Source of the DNA: Vespula vulgaris
Lineage: Eukaryota; Arthropoda; Insecta; Hymenoptera; Vespidae
DNA: 64,000 nucleotides
Assembly: GCF_905475345.1 (NCBI RefSeq)
Contig: NC_066606.1
Location: 2,287,001-2,351,000, forward strand
Direction of reading: 5' to 3'
Below the pieces are notes generated by a model. That model made no database searches and had not been told where the DNA came from. It was given only the letters and a program-made list of their open reading frames with translations. Within the stretch, counting starts at the first letter, position 1. Each line of letters starts with the position of its first letter. The translations under genes and the position numbers were made by a program. Positions 26,440-38,300 of the stretch are shown here, one piece after another.

Positions 26440-27672
26440 GCTTGACTTCAGGCCACCTACCGCTACTCCATTCATTCTCCAGTAAGCAGGCAGGTGGCCA
26501 GCAACTATACACAAGGCCAGAATGCTAAAGCAAAAGCATATGTTCGACTGACATTGCTTATTATATTTGCAATCTCATTATACATAGTGTGCATTTTATT
26601 TCTGATAAAATTCATTCTTTACTATTTTCATTTGTACTTAGGCAAACAAAATTTTTTTACTTAATATCATGAGAGGAAATTTGCATTCTTTTTATAATTC
26701 TTTTACTTCCATCATACTTATCATTATCTTTAAATACATTCATTTTCTAGCTTAGAAACACCTGGCCATTGTATCCAAATAGACTCCAGTCTTCTTTTAA
26801 TACTAAATTGATATTTTAATACTAAGTGTATAAACGTCCGATATATTTACATATCCATATACCTTTTTTTTAGTATTAAGTCTGGTCTATATATGCAGAC
26901 CACATCTTGATGTGTTCAAAGAAACTAAATGAGATTTATGTTATGGCTACTTGTGTATAGCCAAATTGGATATAATCTTTATCTTAACTCAAATTTCTTG
27001 AAAATAATTTTTTATAATACTTCAAATGTGATCTTTGACAACCATGTGAGGTGAAATGATGAAAATATTTTTTACATAGATAGCCATTTTTTTTTAGATA
27101 ATATTATTTCATTTATAAAAAATTAAAGACAAATAACTAAGAGATAAATAATTTAATTTAATACTGTTTGTATTAATATATTATACATTTATTATGCAAA
27201 CATTTACTCGAAATATTTTTATGTCTAACAGCACCTGCAAAATACGCACATTGCTTAAGTTACTAATTCATTAATTTTTTAAATATTTGTAATGTTATGA
27301 TATAGGATCATCAATAAGAATAAGAAGATATTATATCTTTAATTTGTTAATTTATATGTTCTTTTTTAATATGGTGCACATTAATTACACCTATGAGCAG
27401 AAGAACATCCAGTGCCAAAATCAGAATATTGTCTTACATTTTTCTTTAAAACAAATTTGACAATAATCTGGTATGAATGATTTGTTTATCCAGTAGGTAT
27501 AAAGTGGATTTACTGTGTCTTTTTATCAATAATAAATGTAAAACTGATATATAAAACCTTCTAATTTGTAATAAACAAATATTATTCTAATATAATATCC
27601 TTGCCATCATCAACATGACATAATTATTTATAAAGGGTTTACATACTCAAAAAATGATAGTTATTAATACAT
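26440..27672. other. Convergent 3' intergenic region
   Basis: About 1.2 kb between the tetraspanin and ZFAND1 stops. It presumably holds both 3' untranslated regions. The first 120 bp after the tetraspanin stop are less AT-rich than the rest (around 26440-26560). No further coding exon could be joined in phase. Confidence 0.5.
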
Positions 27673-28568
27673 TTATTTATAGAGGGTAAGATCTACAGAT
27701 GCGTTATCAGAATATTCTAAAATAATGCACTGCCCATCGATAAGTAAAGAATTTTCAAATAGATCTGTTAAAGGAGTATCCATTTTATCACATATAGATG
27801 CACCAGTATTGTGATTGAATAAATGCAATTTATTTGTAGTTGATGTATTATTGTTGTTAGGAATTTTAAATATGTCAGCCGTTGAATCTATGATTTTACC
27901 AATTGTCCAATTTTTATTCATGTAAATACCTTTCGGGGTGCTTGTTACTTTACTTAAAATAGTTACTGGAGGATATACAAGAAAATAACAGCGTTCATTC
28001 ATAGGCACATTTTTAGGACCTACAGCAACACTTTTCACACGCATCAATTGTACCTGATAACAATGAGAAAGTTTTATATATATAGTGATCATTTCAAATA
28101 GTTGTAATAAATTAAAATCAATAGATAAATGTTTTTACATACTTTGTTAGCCATAGCAGTATTTTTTGACTTTTTTAAAGAATCAGAAACTTCTTGATCT
28201 ACTATTGCTTTAGCTTGAGCAAATTGTTTCTTAGGTATTTGCCATTTCTTAAGTTTTTTTAATGTCTCATCATCATTAGTTTCAAAACAACCATGATATC
28301 TATGCTTTAAACAGAAATGAATCTTACATTTGTAGCATAACATCTCGGTAAGTGATGTTTCTTTACAGTCTTGTTTAGAACAAACAAAATTTGAAGATGG
28401 TTCTTTCGATGATATAACATCGGATAGAGATTTAGAACATTTATGTGATTCTGCGTTAAAATGATCTTTACAGAATGTCAAATGACAATGATCACACTTA
28501 AATGGCAGAAAATCTAATTGTTTACAATCGTCCAGTGCACAACATTCTCCAGTATTAGGAAATTCCAT
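27673..28568 (-). CDS. ZFAND1: AN1-type zinc finger protein 1
   Basis: Links p97/VCP and the proteasome to stress-granule clearance in mammals. Two exons join in phase on the minus strand (28143-28568 and 27673-28053), giving 268 residues, the length of vertebrate ZFAND1. Two AN1 zinc fingers are visible: the first at about 9-48 (CCALDDCKQLDFLPFKCDHC...FCKDHF...HKC), the second at about 62-102 (CSKQDCKE...MLCYKCKIHFCLKHRYHGC). The C-terminal half ends in a ubiquitin-like region (IGKIIDSTADIF...CIILEYSDN). The start codon is preceded 8 nt upstream by AATAAA. The ANAPC13 stop lies only 81 bp upstream on the same strand. Confidence 0.95.
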
Positions 28569-28649
28569 TTTTCTTTATTTTCATGTAATAATTTAGTTTC
28601 ACTATTGTTTTTTAATAGATATTATCATCTAATAATATTTTAACGCAAT

Positions 28650-28886
28650 TTAATTATGAGACGGAGTTGGTGAATGCAAATGATTTTCGCTGAGTGTACC
28701 TAATGCTAGGTTATTCCACTTTTGTTCTAGCTCTTTTAACGTCATATGTGAATCACCATTGTCACTTTCAGGATCTGGTAGTTCTGCTACAGGTACTAAA
28801 ATATCATCGATAGGTAATTTTTCTTTACGCCAACCCTCGTCGATTAAATCTAATAATCTACCATCGCCGCATACTTGGCTGTCCAT
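28650..28886 (-). CDS. ANAPC13: Anaphase-promoting complex subunit 13
   Basis: A small subunit that stabilises TPR subunits of the APC/C ubiquitin ligase in mitosis. It is a single uninterrupted exon of 78 residues starting MDSQVCGDGRLLDLIDEGWR, with LPIDDILVPVAELPDPE and LEQKWNNLAL further on, matching the conserved APC13 core and its usual length of about 74. It lies immediately upstream of ZFAND1 on the same strand with an 81-bp gap, so the two could share a transcript. Confidence 0.93.
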   Translation of the reverse strand: MDSQVCGDGRLLDLIDEGWRKEKLPIDDILVPVAELPDPESDNGDSHMTLKELEQKWNNLALGTLSENHLHSPTPSHN

Positions 28887-30075
28887 TCCGTTATATTATT
28901 TAATAATTACAATTATGATTTTGGAACTTAAAACTTATTAAAAATACAATTCTCGAAAAATATCTATTTATCGAAAATCGTGATACCAACTTAAAGACAA
29001 TGTCTACTAGGCGAAACTATTTTATTATTATAAGTATAGGTTACAAAAAATCTAAATTCAATGTTCATATAAAAACATAAGATTTTAGTAAAAGTTAGAC
29101 TTCGATTGTCGTCGATAGTTGCGCTAGTGTCGCCTTTAAATTTCCCGCGTATTTTAATTTTAACTTTTATATCGAATATGATATGGAAACAATTTGAAAA
29201 TTTTATTCATTTCAAACTTTTTCATATCTTCCATTTGTAATTTCAAATATTATCAAGCTTATATATTCGAGATATTCTTAATTTATAAGTGTGCTTTTTC
29301 TTAATACATTATTTTTATTAAAAAAAAATATATATATATACACACATATTTTATGACTCACGCGGTCTGATCTAAACGATTTGAGTTCATTGTTTTTAGA
29401 TCTTTGGAGCGTTCTAAGAATGGCGATGAGAATCAAGTCACGCTTTCCGAATATGGAAAGGATGAGATTAACCCACTCATCGATGATCCTTCATTTTGTT
29501 CTTCTCTTAAAATTCGTAATAAGGACATTATCGAAGATATACGTATAGTACGTGAAAGTTATCGAAGGTGAACAGGTTTGGTTAATGGCGTCTTTATATA
29601 TTGGTCTCTTATGTGCATAGTAGAATCGTTCTATGATACAATAAAAATAATGTGCGTGTACTATTATATTCCAGGAAGAAAAACAACAACACGATAATAA
29701 TTATGAATTATTAATCAAGGATAAGAAAAGTAAATCTTTTCAAGGTGATCGTTAAAAAGGAAAAATATCGGAATGACGATTCGTGTTCAATCTAGTGACA
29801 TATACATATCATACATACACATACATATACACCCACACACATATATATATAGTTGAATGTATAACGGTATTATGTATGTATATACGATCTTAGAAGTCGC
29901 AGATTTGTGGTCGTAAAGATAGGTGTGTACTCAACAGTATTTGATCACCCGTTGGATGAACAAAACGCTTCGTCTAACGCATTCTCAGTCGACGAAGGAA
30001 CGTTCTCTCGCGTGGTTCCCATCTACAGGTGTGCGAGTGATCATCTCCCTTAGACGAGAGTGTAGCCATCCAAGT
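28887..30075. other. Intergenic region with one coding-like segment
   Basis: AT-rich DNA upstream of ANAPC13 (-) and of the secreted-protein gene (+). A plus-strand frame at 29371-29571, open without an ATG and preceded by an acceptor-like TTTTTAG ending at 29399, reads as coding-like sequence (SLERSKNGDENQVTLSEYG) and stops at TGA 29569-29571. It could be a terminal exon, part of a 5' untranslated exon, or chance. Around 29980-30075 the sequence is CpG-richer and probably the 5' untranslated exon of the downstream gene. Confidence 0.3.
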
Positions 30076-32662
30076 ATGGGTGAGTAATAAAATTCGATCA
30101 TTATTCACTTAATTAAATCGACGAATAATAGTCGTATATCGATTCGCCAATACCGTTACATTACGTATAGTTTTTTATCTTTAAATTTTGATTCGTATCC
30201 TCGAAGACTTTCCATGGGGAATATTTAGACTCGAAACAATGGGTTTGATCCAAGAGTATAAATCATAGTATTTCTTAATCCAACTATCGAAAAGAGAAAG
30301 TTCGAGAAGTAGAATCGTTCATACATAATTTTCTTTTTATTTTCTTTAGTGACCCTGATATTTTTATAGAAAATTCGCCATTTTTTTTTATGGATTTCAG
30401 ATTTATTTTTAACATGACTCATCATATTTAAATTACGATCAAATCGAATCAATTCTCGATCCTTAGACATAGTACTGTGATTGACTAACATTTTTTACCG
30501 TTATATATGTATAAGAATGAATGGGATTTTATGTTTAAATCGTTTTTTTCAATGAGTCACTATATTCTATTCTTTTTCATAATTATACAAATATATATTT
30601 ATTTCTCCCAAAGAATATATCTACATTTTGTTACTTATAATATATACAAAATTTTATTATTTATACAAAAAAATTAAGTTTCATTAACTTAAGGTATTAT
30701 AAAAGTATTTTGTATTATTTTACAAACATTCAATCGGTGATTAAATATAGAATATTAGAATTGAACAAATATAAAATAAATTAGATTATTATATGTATAA
30801 TTTGTAAATAATAATAATAATAATACACATATACATATAGAATAAACGTAACGCATGCTTTGATATCAGTGTATTTATCTTAAAAAAAAAAAAAAAAAGA
30901 AAAGAAAAATATTTCTACTTGAGTAGATTTTAAAAAGAAAAAGATCGTGAATCGTCGAATTTGATATAGACCAAGAGAGAGAGAGCATTATTGTATCGTC
31001 GTAATCGTTGATAATTCTCGTGAATTTGTAGAGCTACGTACATATATAGGGTCAGTAGCTGCAATTACATTGCAGTTATCATATTAACTCCGTAGTCCTC
31101 GCTCGCAATCTTTCTGATTAGACCTCGTCCTAAACTCAAATGGAGAATGAGTCTAAGGCCAGTGCATATATACTTACATCCTATGTTTCATCTCCCCACG
31201 GAGAGGATGATGGAACATAGGAATCTTTCAATATTGAAAGATAGCATATCGTCACGTTAAAAAATTCATTTTAATCATCTATATCATGATATATTATTAC
31301 AATCGATTATATATGTCTATATATATATTCTATTTGTATCTTTTTTCTTTTTATTTCTTTATTTTATTTTATTTTCTTTTTTCATATCTCTTGAACGTGA
31401 GACGAAACTAATTTGAAGTTTATTAGTGAAGTTAAACATGGATAACGATTTTAAATTTGTCGTTCTTGTTCAAAAGAATTATATACATATGGGAATTAAA
31501 TTTTCGTAATTACACGAGATATGAAAATGATTAAAAACTAGATCGATTTGTTCACGCACGATAAATATGACTAGGGGACAAAGTTCAAACGCGTTTCGAT
31601 TTATATATTTGGTCAATTTTCAGAACGATATAATTAGATCGTTTTGCGCAATATTGAATGTAGGGCAATACAAAATTGAATAGATATCCTTTCGCTACTT
31701 TTTATATATATATAGAGTTATGTTTCCTTTCGTTTCATTTACCTTTGTTTTTTTTTGTAATTTTTTAATTTTTTTTTCAGGAGTCACTCACGCCAGCAGT
31801 CTATTCGTCGTGCTCGCTGTAAGTGAAACGTTTAATTAAAATGTCACTTAAGATATTTTCTTAACTTCCTTTGAAATATCGTAATTTAGACGTATCTGAG
31901 ATGTAAAAAATTGAAATTAAATATTATGTCTCATTGTTAAATGATGAGAGAGTATAATTCATTTATTAAAAACTAGGACGAAAGTGATCATATATACTTG
32001 ATTTTTCTTCTTTCACTTTTAATTCTATTTTTCTTTCTTTTTTTTATCCTTAGGTATTTCTGATAACAGTGGAAGGAGGCGATATAATACGCAAGAGTAT
32101 TGTTTTCGACAAGAACACGCCGGACGTGTTTTATTGTCCCCAGCACAAGCCAACTGGATTTGAAAAAATGATCGTAAAAGCGAAACCTTTATGGAGGCTT
32201 TGTCAATTTGAGGGTAAACCCATTCCAGAAGATTATAAAAGCGACTGTTACAATGATGTCGACGAATCGGAGTACGCTTGTAAGGAAAAATATAGAATTA
32301 TGGTGAGTAATATTACATAATAATAATAATAGTAATAATAATAATTTTAATAATAATACTGATAGTAATTATTATTATTATTATTACTATTACTATTATT
32401 ATTATTATTATAGAAAGTTTCCTTAACATGGAAATATTGAGATCGTTATGATCATAAGAATCAAAAGTATATACTTGGCTGTTGTACAGTAACAAGTTTT
32501 AATTCATGCGAATCGATCGAAGAGAGGAGGAAGTCTTGTGTAAGCGTATAATTACGAATTACTATATTATTTGATGAAGCCATTTTTTCCAACACTCCCT
32601 CTCTACAACTTTTACTGTTATTCTAGTTTCTCATAGGGTGTTATATAAAATGTATGAGCGAG

Positions 32663-32724
<62 letters not shown>

Positions 32725-33115
32725 TAGCTCTTGAAAAGAATTATTTTCTTACCTTTTTTTTCTTCCTTTTTACATTTCCAACATATATTTACAACGAATA
32801 AAATCATTGATTCTTTTCTTTTTTCTTTGAATATTATCTTTTTTTTTAACCCGATATTTTTTTATATTTTATAATTTTTCAGAAAAAAGATCCCTCTTTC
32901 GAGTAATCGTCAATAAGGCTACATCCTTCATTTTCAATCGTTTGCAATGCCCTGACACATCGTATAATGCTACATGCTCCATTCCGAATCATGCGAATTC
33001 ATCGTAACACTACGTGTAACCTTTGGTGTTGGTTCTTTTTTTTTTCTTACAGAAACGAATCAAAAATGCGGAGGGAGACGCAAAACCCATTGACAACGAC
33101 TACATCGAGAAATAG
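30076..33115 (+). CDS. Small secreted four-cysteine protein, unknown function
   Basis: I do not recognise this family. Four exons join in phase: 30076-30079 (ATG plus one base), 31781-31818, 32054-32302 and 33053-33115, giving 117 residues. A signal peptide covers MGVTHASSLFVVLAVFLITV (1-20), cleaved near EGG. The mature part has four cysteines (FYCPQHKPTG, WRLCQFEGKP, SDCYND, YACKEKY), many charged residues and no further membrane span, suggesting a small disulfide-bonded extracellular protein. The final exon adds KRIKNAEGDAKPIDNDYIEK. A rival terminal exon at 32883-32906 would instead add KKDPSFE and stop. The start relies on a four-base coding piece in exon 1 followed by a perfect GTGAGT donor. 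A long first intron (30080-31780) holds the hairpin cluster noted separately. Confidence 0.62.
31030..31245 (+). other. Cluster of inverted repeats/hairpins in an intron
   Basis: Within the first intron of the secreted-protein gene, several inverted repeats follow one another: CTGCAA/TTGCAG around 31059-31075 inside a CTACG/CGTAG pair, TTAGAC/GTCTAA around 31120-31157, a 13-bp stem CCTATGTTTCATC (31180-31192) facing GATGGAACATAGG (31209-31221), and a 20-nt perfect palindrome at 31223-31242 centred on AATATT. This could be structured RNA or a microRNA-like cluster. I did not recognise a known family. Confidence 0.35.
32317..32414. repeat. Inverted (AAT)n/(ATT)n tract
   Basis: An imperfect (AAT)n run is followed by an (ATT)n run, so the transcript could fold into a long AU hairpin. 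It begins about 15 bases after the donor of exon 3 of the secreted-protein gene. Confidence 0.8.
32658..32720. repeat. (GA)n microsatellite
   Basis: About 30 GA units, nearly uninterrupted, in the last intron of the secreted-protein gene and upstream of both candidate terminal exons. Confidence 0.9.
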
Positions 33116-35327
33116 ATGAAAATGACGATGCTGCACGGCCAATCCACGCGCAAATCCATAAACACTATATAAACAAAAAAAAAGCAACAAAAAGAAAACA
33201 AAAAAACCAAAACAACGCCCCAAATTTATATCTTACTAATGCTCGGGCTGCGCTGTCGCAGGGTTCAATATGTACAGTAATATTGACTAGCAGGTGGTAG
33301 AACACATAACGTATTTTCACCTAATCATTCAATGGCCCGCTTCGCTTTTTTCTTATCTTTTATATATATATATTTTTGTTTTTTTTTGTTTTTTTTTCCT
33401 CCCTACAAATTACGTACTTGTAGATATTGACAAAATGTAATGTAACAATCAATCAAATGAAATTTAAGTTGAGAACATGACAGAACATATACGCTTGATA
33501 TAAGTATGTTTTATATAGATAGTAACATTTATGTAATTTGTATTATAGAAAGAAACGAAATCTTTTAGAAATACAAAATACGATCCTTATAATCTGAGAT
33601 TTAATATTTATATTATTCTTTCTGAAACCGTATGAAGAATGGTAATGTCCTATTTTATTATAATAAATAACGCGATTCATTTTTATTATTAAAAAAAAGA
33701 AAGAAAAGAAAGAACTTGTATCTTTTACAATATTAATAATAAAACTAACACCGATAGAGCTTGGCAGTTAATCATTAACTCTAAGACCTATGGTATGGTT
33801 TTAGGCGCTAACGCTGCTTAATATTTCAGTCATAGAAAAAAAAAGATAATAATTATCAGAATTTTTAAAACTGTAGTACTATAATAATAATCAGTTTCTT
33901 AACAAATTCATGTATGATATTTGAATTGTCTTCGGAATATTTTTATAAATAATATTACTTTCTCTTCCAAAAAAAAAACAAAACAAAAAAAAAAAAGAAA
34001 AAGATCTAAAAATATGAAATTACTAGCCACTGCGATCTTGATTTTACTGTATGAAAATAAATGACTCAATGACACTTTTGTAAATACATATAATTAAATC
34101 TTCTTGCATTTATTATTCCACTTATAAATTCAATATGCTATATATATACATATTGAAATTATAATACGCAACGAAACAGAAACTCCGGGATTTTTTCAAG
34201 AGTCTATTTCTACACCGTCCGGTACGTAGCCTTTTTAGTTTAGTTAATTATACGTAAATAAAATTTTTCGAATTCTTGAATGAAAAGTGAGATACGTTTG
34301 TTAGTGTTTAAAAATTTGTAAAAAAATATATTGGTAATGTTAAGTGTTAATATAATTGTTAACTTTCCCTTGTTTTAGATGAGACTCCATCCACCGGGAA
34401 GCAATACACCGTATAACGGAACACGTCTTTCGAAATTTCTTACTGTCGATAAAAATGAATATGTAAAAAAGAATCGAGTATAATTTTATTCTATTATTTA
34501 TTTGTTGAGAATTACATATGAAGAAAGAATATATTATTATAACATATTAAAAAAGAAAAAGATTAATATATCAGCAATAATATATCAGCATTGCTTAATT
34601 ATATACATGGTATAAAACTATATACAAGTATTATGTCTGTGTTATATCATTCAATTTGTGCGCATATGCATGCTAAAATTATTGAGATCTTTTAATAAAT
34701 ATTCATACTCCAAACTGCATACAATTACTTTTTTCGATCATAAAAGGAAGATGTTTATTATGTTAATTATTGTTTATAAACATATTTAAAATACAAGAAT
34801 TCTATAAAATAGAATTTCTTGCGTGTTAAGCAAAATATCTTGTATACGTAATATCGTGTATTTATATTTATATAGATATAGTAAAAAATGTACTGAAAGT
34901 TTGAATTAAATTACTAAAAGATTAAAACTTTATATGACTTGTGTCATATTTTGCAATGTTTAAATTAATTAAAAAATAATTTATAACTTTATTTTTTAAA
35001 TTAATTATGAAAATTGTACAAAGAGATGTTTCATAAATACGTATTTTTGCAAGACATTATTGATATTCTTTTAATATACGTCTAATAACCCGTAAAGAAT
35101 AAATAGTAGATTTAAACAATAAATCTACAAAATACATTTATTGATCTTACTGATATAGAAATATATGGATAATATTTCATCAACAGCAAAAAAGAAAAAA
35201 AAAAAAAGAAAAGATCCCCATAATATTTACTTCTACTAACAAACCAATATTATCTTAAATGCATGATAAAATGTGTTTGAAGAAAATAAACTTTAGTATT
35301 TAATATAGATAAAGATTAATTAGTATT
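33116..35327. other. Intergenic region with a possible orphan exon pair
   Basis: About 2.2 kb between the secreted-protein gene (+) and the stop of the DDT-domain gene (-). The first part is likely 3' untranslated sequence. At 34180-34221 and 34379-34416 (+) two short open pieces with an acceptor, a GTACGT donor, a second TTTTAG acceptor and a stop join in phase to a peptide rich in Ser/Thr/Pro (ETPGFFQESISTPSDETPST...). No start or upstream exon was found. The remainder is AT-rich without visible signals. Confidence 0.3.
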
Positions 35328-38300
35328 TTATAGAACAAGTTTTCCACCATTTGAAGCTCTAATTTGTGCTACTTGTTCAGGTGTCAAAATAAGCTTACTT
35401 CCATTAGGTAATGCTAAAGCATAATAATTTCCCGTTTCGTTAACAACAACGACCAACTGTGTTGGAGTATTTTGTATAGGGGCTGGTTTTATTGGTGTTA
35501 TTGAGATACAACCTTGATGTATACGTTGCATAATTTCTTGAGGAATTATATTCTTTAATGTAGTATTCGCTATTTCTTCAATATTAGATTCCTGATCTTG
35601 TGGACTTTTGTCCTTCTGATTATTTGTTGTTTTTTCATTGATAATTTCAATTTCATCATCACTATCACTTAGAATAATTAATGACGTAGTCTTCTTTTTA
35701 GGATCGTTTGTATTTCGATTTAAACTTTTTGCTTTTTGCGATGTTGAATTTAGTGAGCATCGTTTTGTAGTATTATGTTTAGTAGTACTAGAATTAGATT
35801 GCGAAGTAGATGCTTTCTTCTGTGGTATTTTATTCACGTTATTGTCCGACTGAACTATCTTAATTAAATTTGAATTTTCAGATTGATCTTTTGGTGATTG
35901 ATCATTTAGCAAATTTGATTGCGATTTCGTTGCGTTTATAAAATATGGTGAGTATCTTGAATGATTTATAATTTCTTGAGATGTTACTATACATGGTACC
36001 TGTTGTATTATTGATTGCTGTAATGGAACAAAACTAGATTGTTGATCATAAACCACATATTCTGGTTGCACTTCTTGCATATAGTAATTTGGTTGAAAAG
36101 AAGGCACGATACTTGGAATTAATGAATTCGTTTGTACGAAAGTATTTGGTTGTGTTAAACCAATCACAGTTGGATTCGACTGTACTAGATAACTTATTCC
36201 ATTCATATTGTAATTATTTTTATATTGATTTGATACGGTATCAAGAATTGGGGTCTCGTCTTTTATATCTAATTCTGAATGCACGCTATCTACATAGTCG
36301 ATTTTATTTGCTTCTATAGAGGATATCGTTCGTACTGAATCTTGTTGTATTTGTGGATATTTAATTTTGTTCAAAGTAGACGACGCTGGTAATATTCTCG
36401 AATTATTGGGTATCTGAAAATTGAGCTTCTTTTATTGGCATTCTTGTACTTTATTATGATTATTCTTATTATCGACTTACCTTATGACTTGATGTACTTT
36501 CTTTACGCGTGTCTTGAACATTTGTTTTCTTATTTAAATTTTTAGCTTGTAAGGATTTTAGTTTTTTATTATTGGCTGAAAGAAAATAAAATGAAACACT
36601 TGAATATAGAAACATATACGTTTTGATCAATTTTGCGAGACACTCACACGAACGTTTATTTTTCCTTCTGCGAGAGCCTGGTAATATCCAATCTTGGTCT
36701 GAGTCCTCTTTCTCTGACCAATGGTTGTCGTGTCTGTTTTTCGAAGAAGAGTAAGTAGTGGATGCACAGGTCTGTGCGCTGGGAGGCGCGTAGACGGCCT
36801 TAATGTCGGTCCATTCACCCAACTCGCTCTCATCGATCTCCTCATATGGGTACAATTGTTCTGTGTAAGAGGAAATTCCTCGCGCTCGTAGAACTCTTCG
36901 AGTTTGTTGTTCTTTGTAATAAAATCAATTAATAACCACGATAATAAATAAAGAAGATTTGTAATAAATTATCTCCATACGTTTCGATATAATATATATA
37001 TTACCTTCTTCTTTTCTATTACACTCTTTATCTTCCTTGTGTTTTTGTTGATTTTTCCCTTCACTATTTTCCCCATTTTCTTGTTGCTCTCTATGGTTTG
37101 ATTTTTCATCATGTTGTTCTTTGCTTTTTGATTTCTTATATTCTTTTTCTTTTCCACTTGTGCATTGTTCTTTGTCGTTGTTATATTCTGATGAATGGGC
37201 ACAACTTTGGGTACTAATTGGGGATAAGGTAGATTTCGATAACGTCTGTAACGTTGCATCATTGGCAGTTGGCAATTTATAGTCCTGTGATCCAAGAATC
37301 CACCAATTAGAGCTGACACCACTTTCACTGGATGAATCCTGATCCTCCATACTGCTACAACACACAGCAGCTTGTCTGCCATACACACTTCACAAAGATT
37401 TGAATAATAATATTTGAAGAGGATGTTTGTGGTCATACAAACAATACATAATAAACTCATTGTAGCAATTATCAGAGGTTTCAGGTTTACATTAAAATCT
37501 GGTATGACTCTATACTTCATATATTTATGAGATGAACATTGGTAAAAAATGAATGTATTTATGAAATGACAATAAAATATTTTTTTGATTTCATGACATA
37601 CCCAATCTTAAAATTAGTCCATTCCTTTAGTAGCTTTGCTTTAGCCTTTTTTGTTGTATCTTTCAGGACCGTTTCAACGTTTTCAACTGACTGCAATAGT
37701 TCTGTCAATTTACTCACTAATTTTACTTCACATGATTCTGGCTGAAAATTAAAAAAAAAAAAATCCATTAATAATATGAAACCAATCATTATATAAATCT
37801 TTAATGCATGTACATATGTACAAAATCATATATTTTTGTAAACTTACTGTATTTAACAAAAAACTTGAAATAAGATTTCTCAAAGTTTCAACGCTATCAG
37901 CTACGAGTCGAAAATTGGATACACCAAGTTCTCTGAGCATTCTTTTAAAAGAGGCTGCTTCACTCTTTCTCTCAGGATTATTTTCATTAGGATTAACTTC
38001 TTCTGTGTTAATATCTGCATTTATCATTTGGTTAATATCGTTACAAAATGATTTATGTTCTATTTGTAGATTTCCTTTTGACCTAAGACTTCTTCTAATG
38101 CCATTCTGTGTTTCATCTTCAAGAACAAATTCGCTAATGATATTATCTTTTTTTTTTGTATCTTTCATTTCTCCATTGTTTGATGATCTCTTTCTTTGTC
38201 TAATATTGCATTTATTAATAGTATCAGGTACATCATTTGAAATATTCTTCATCTTATTAATTATAGATGTTTCACTTCCATTTAATTTTTCATCATCCGA

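Noticed and set aside
36969..37520. 183-codon minus-strand frame overlapping exon 8 of the DDT-domain gene
   Set aside because: It is in a different frame from the phase-consistent exon chain and lacks recognisable sequence.
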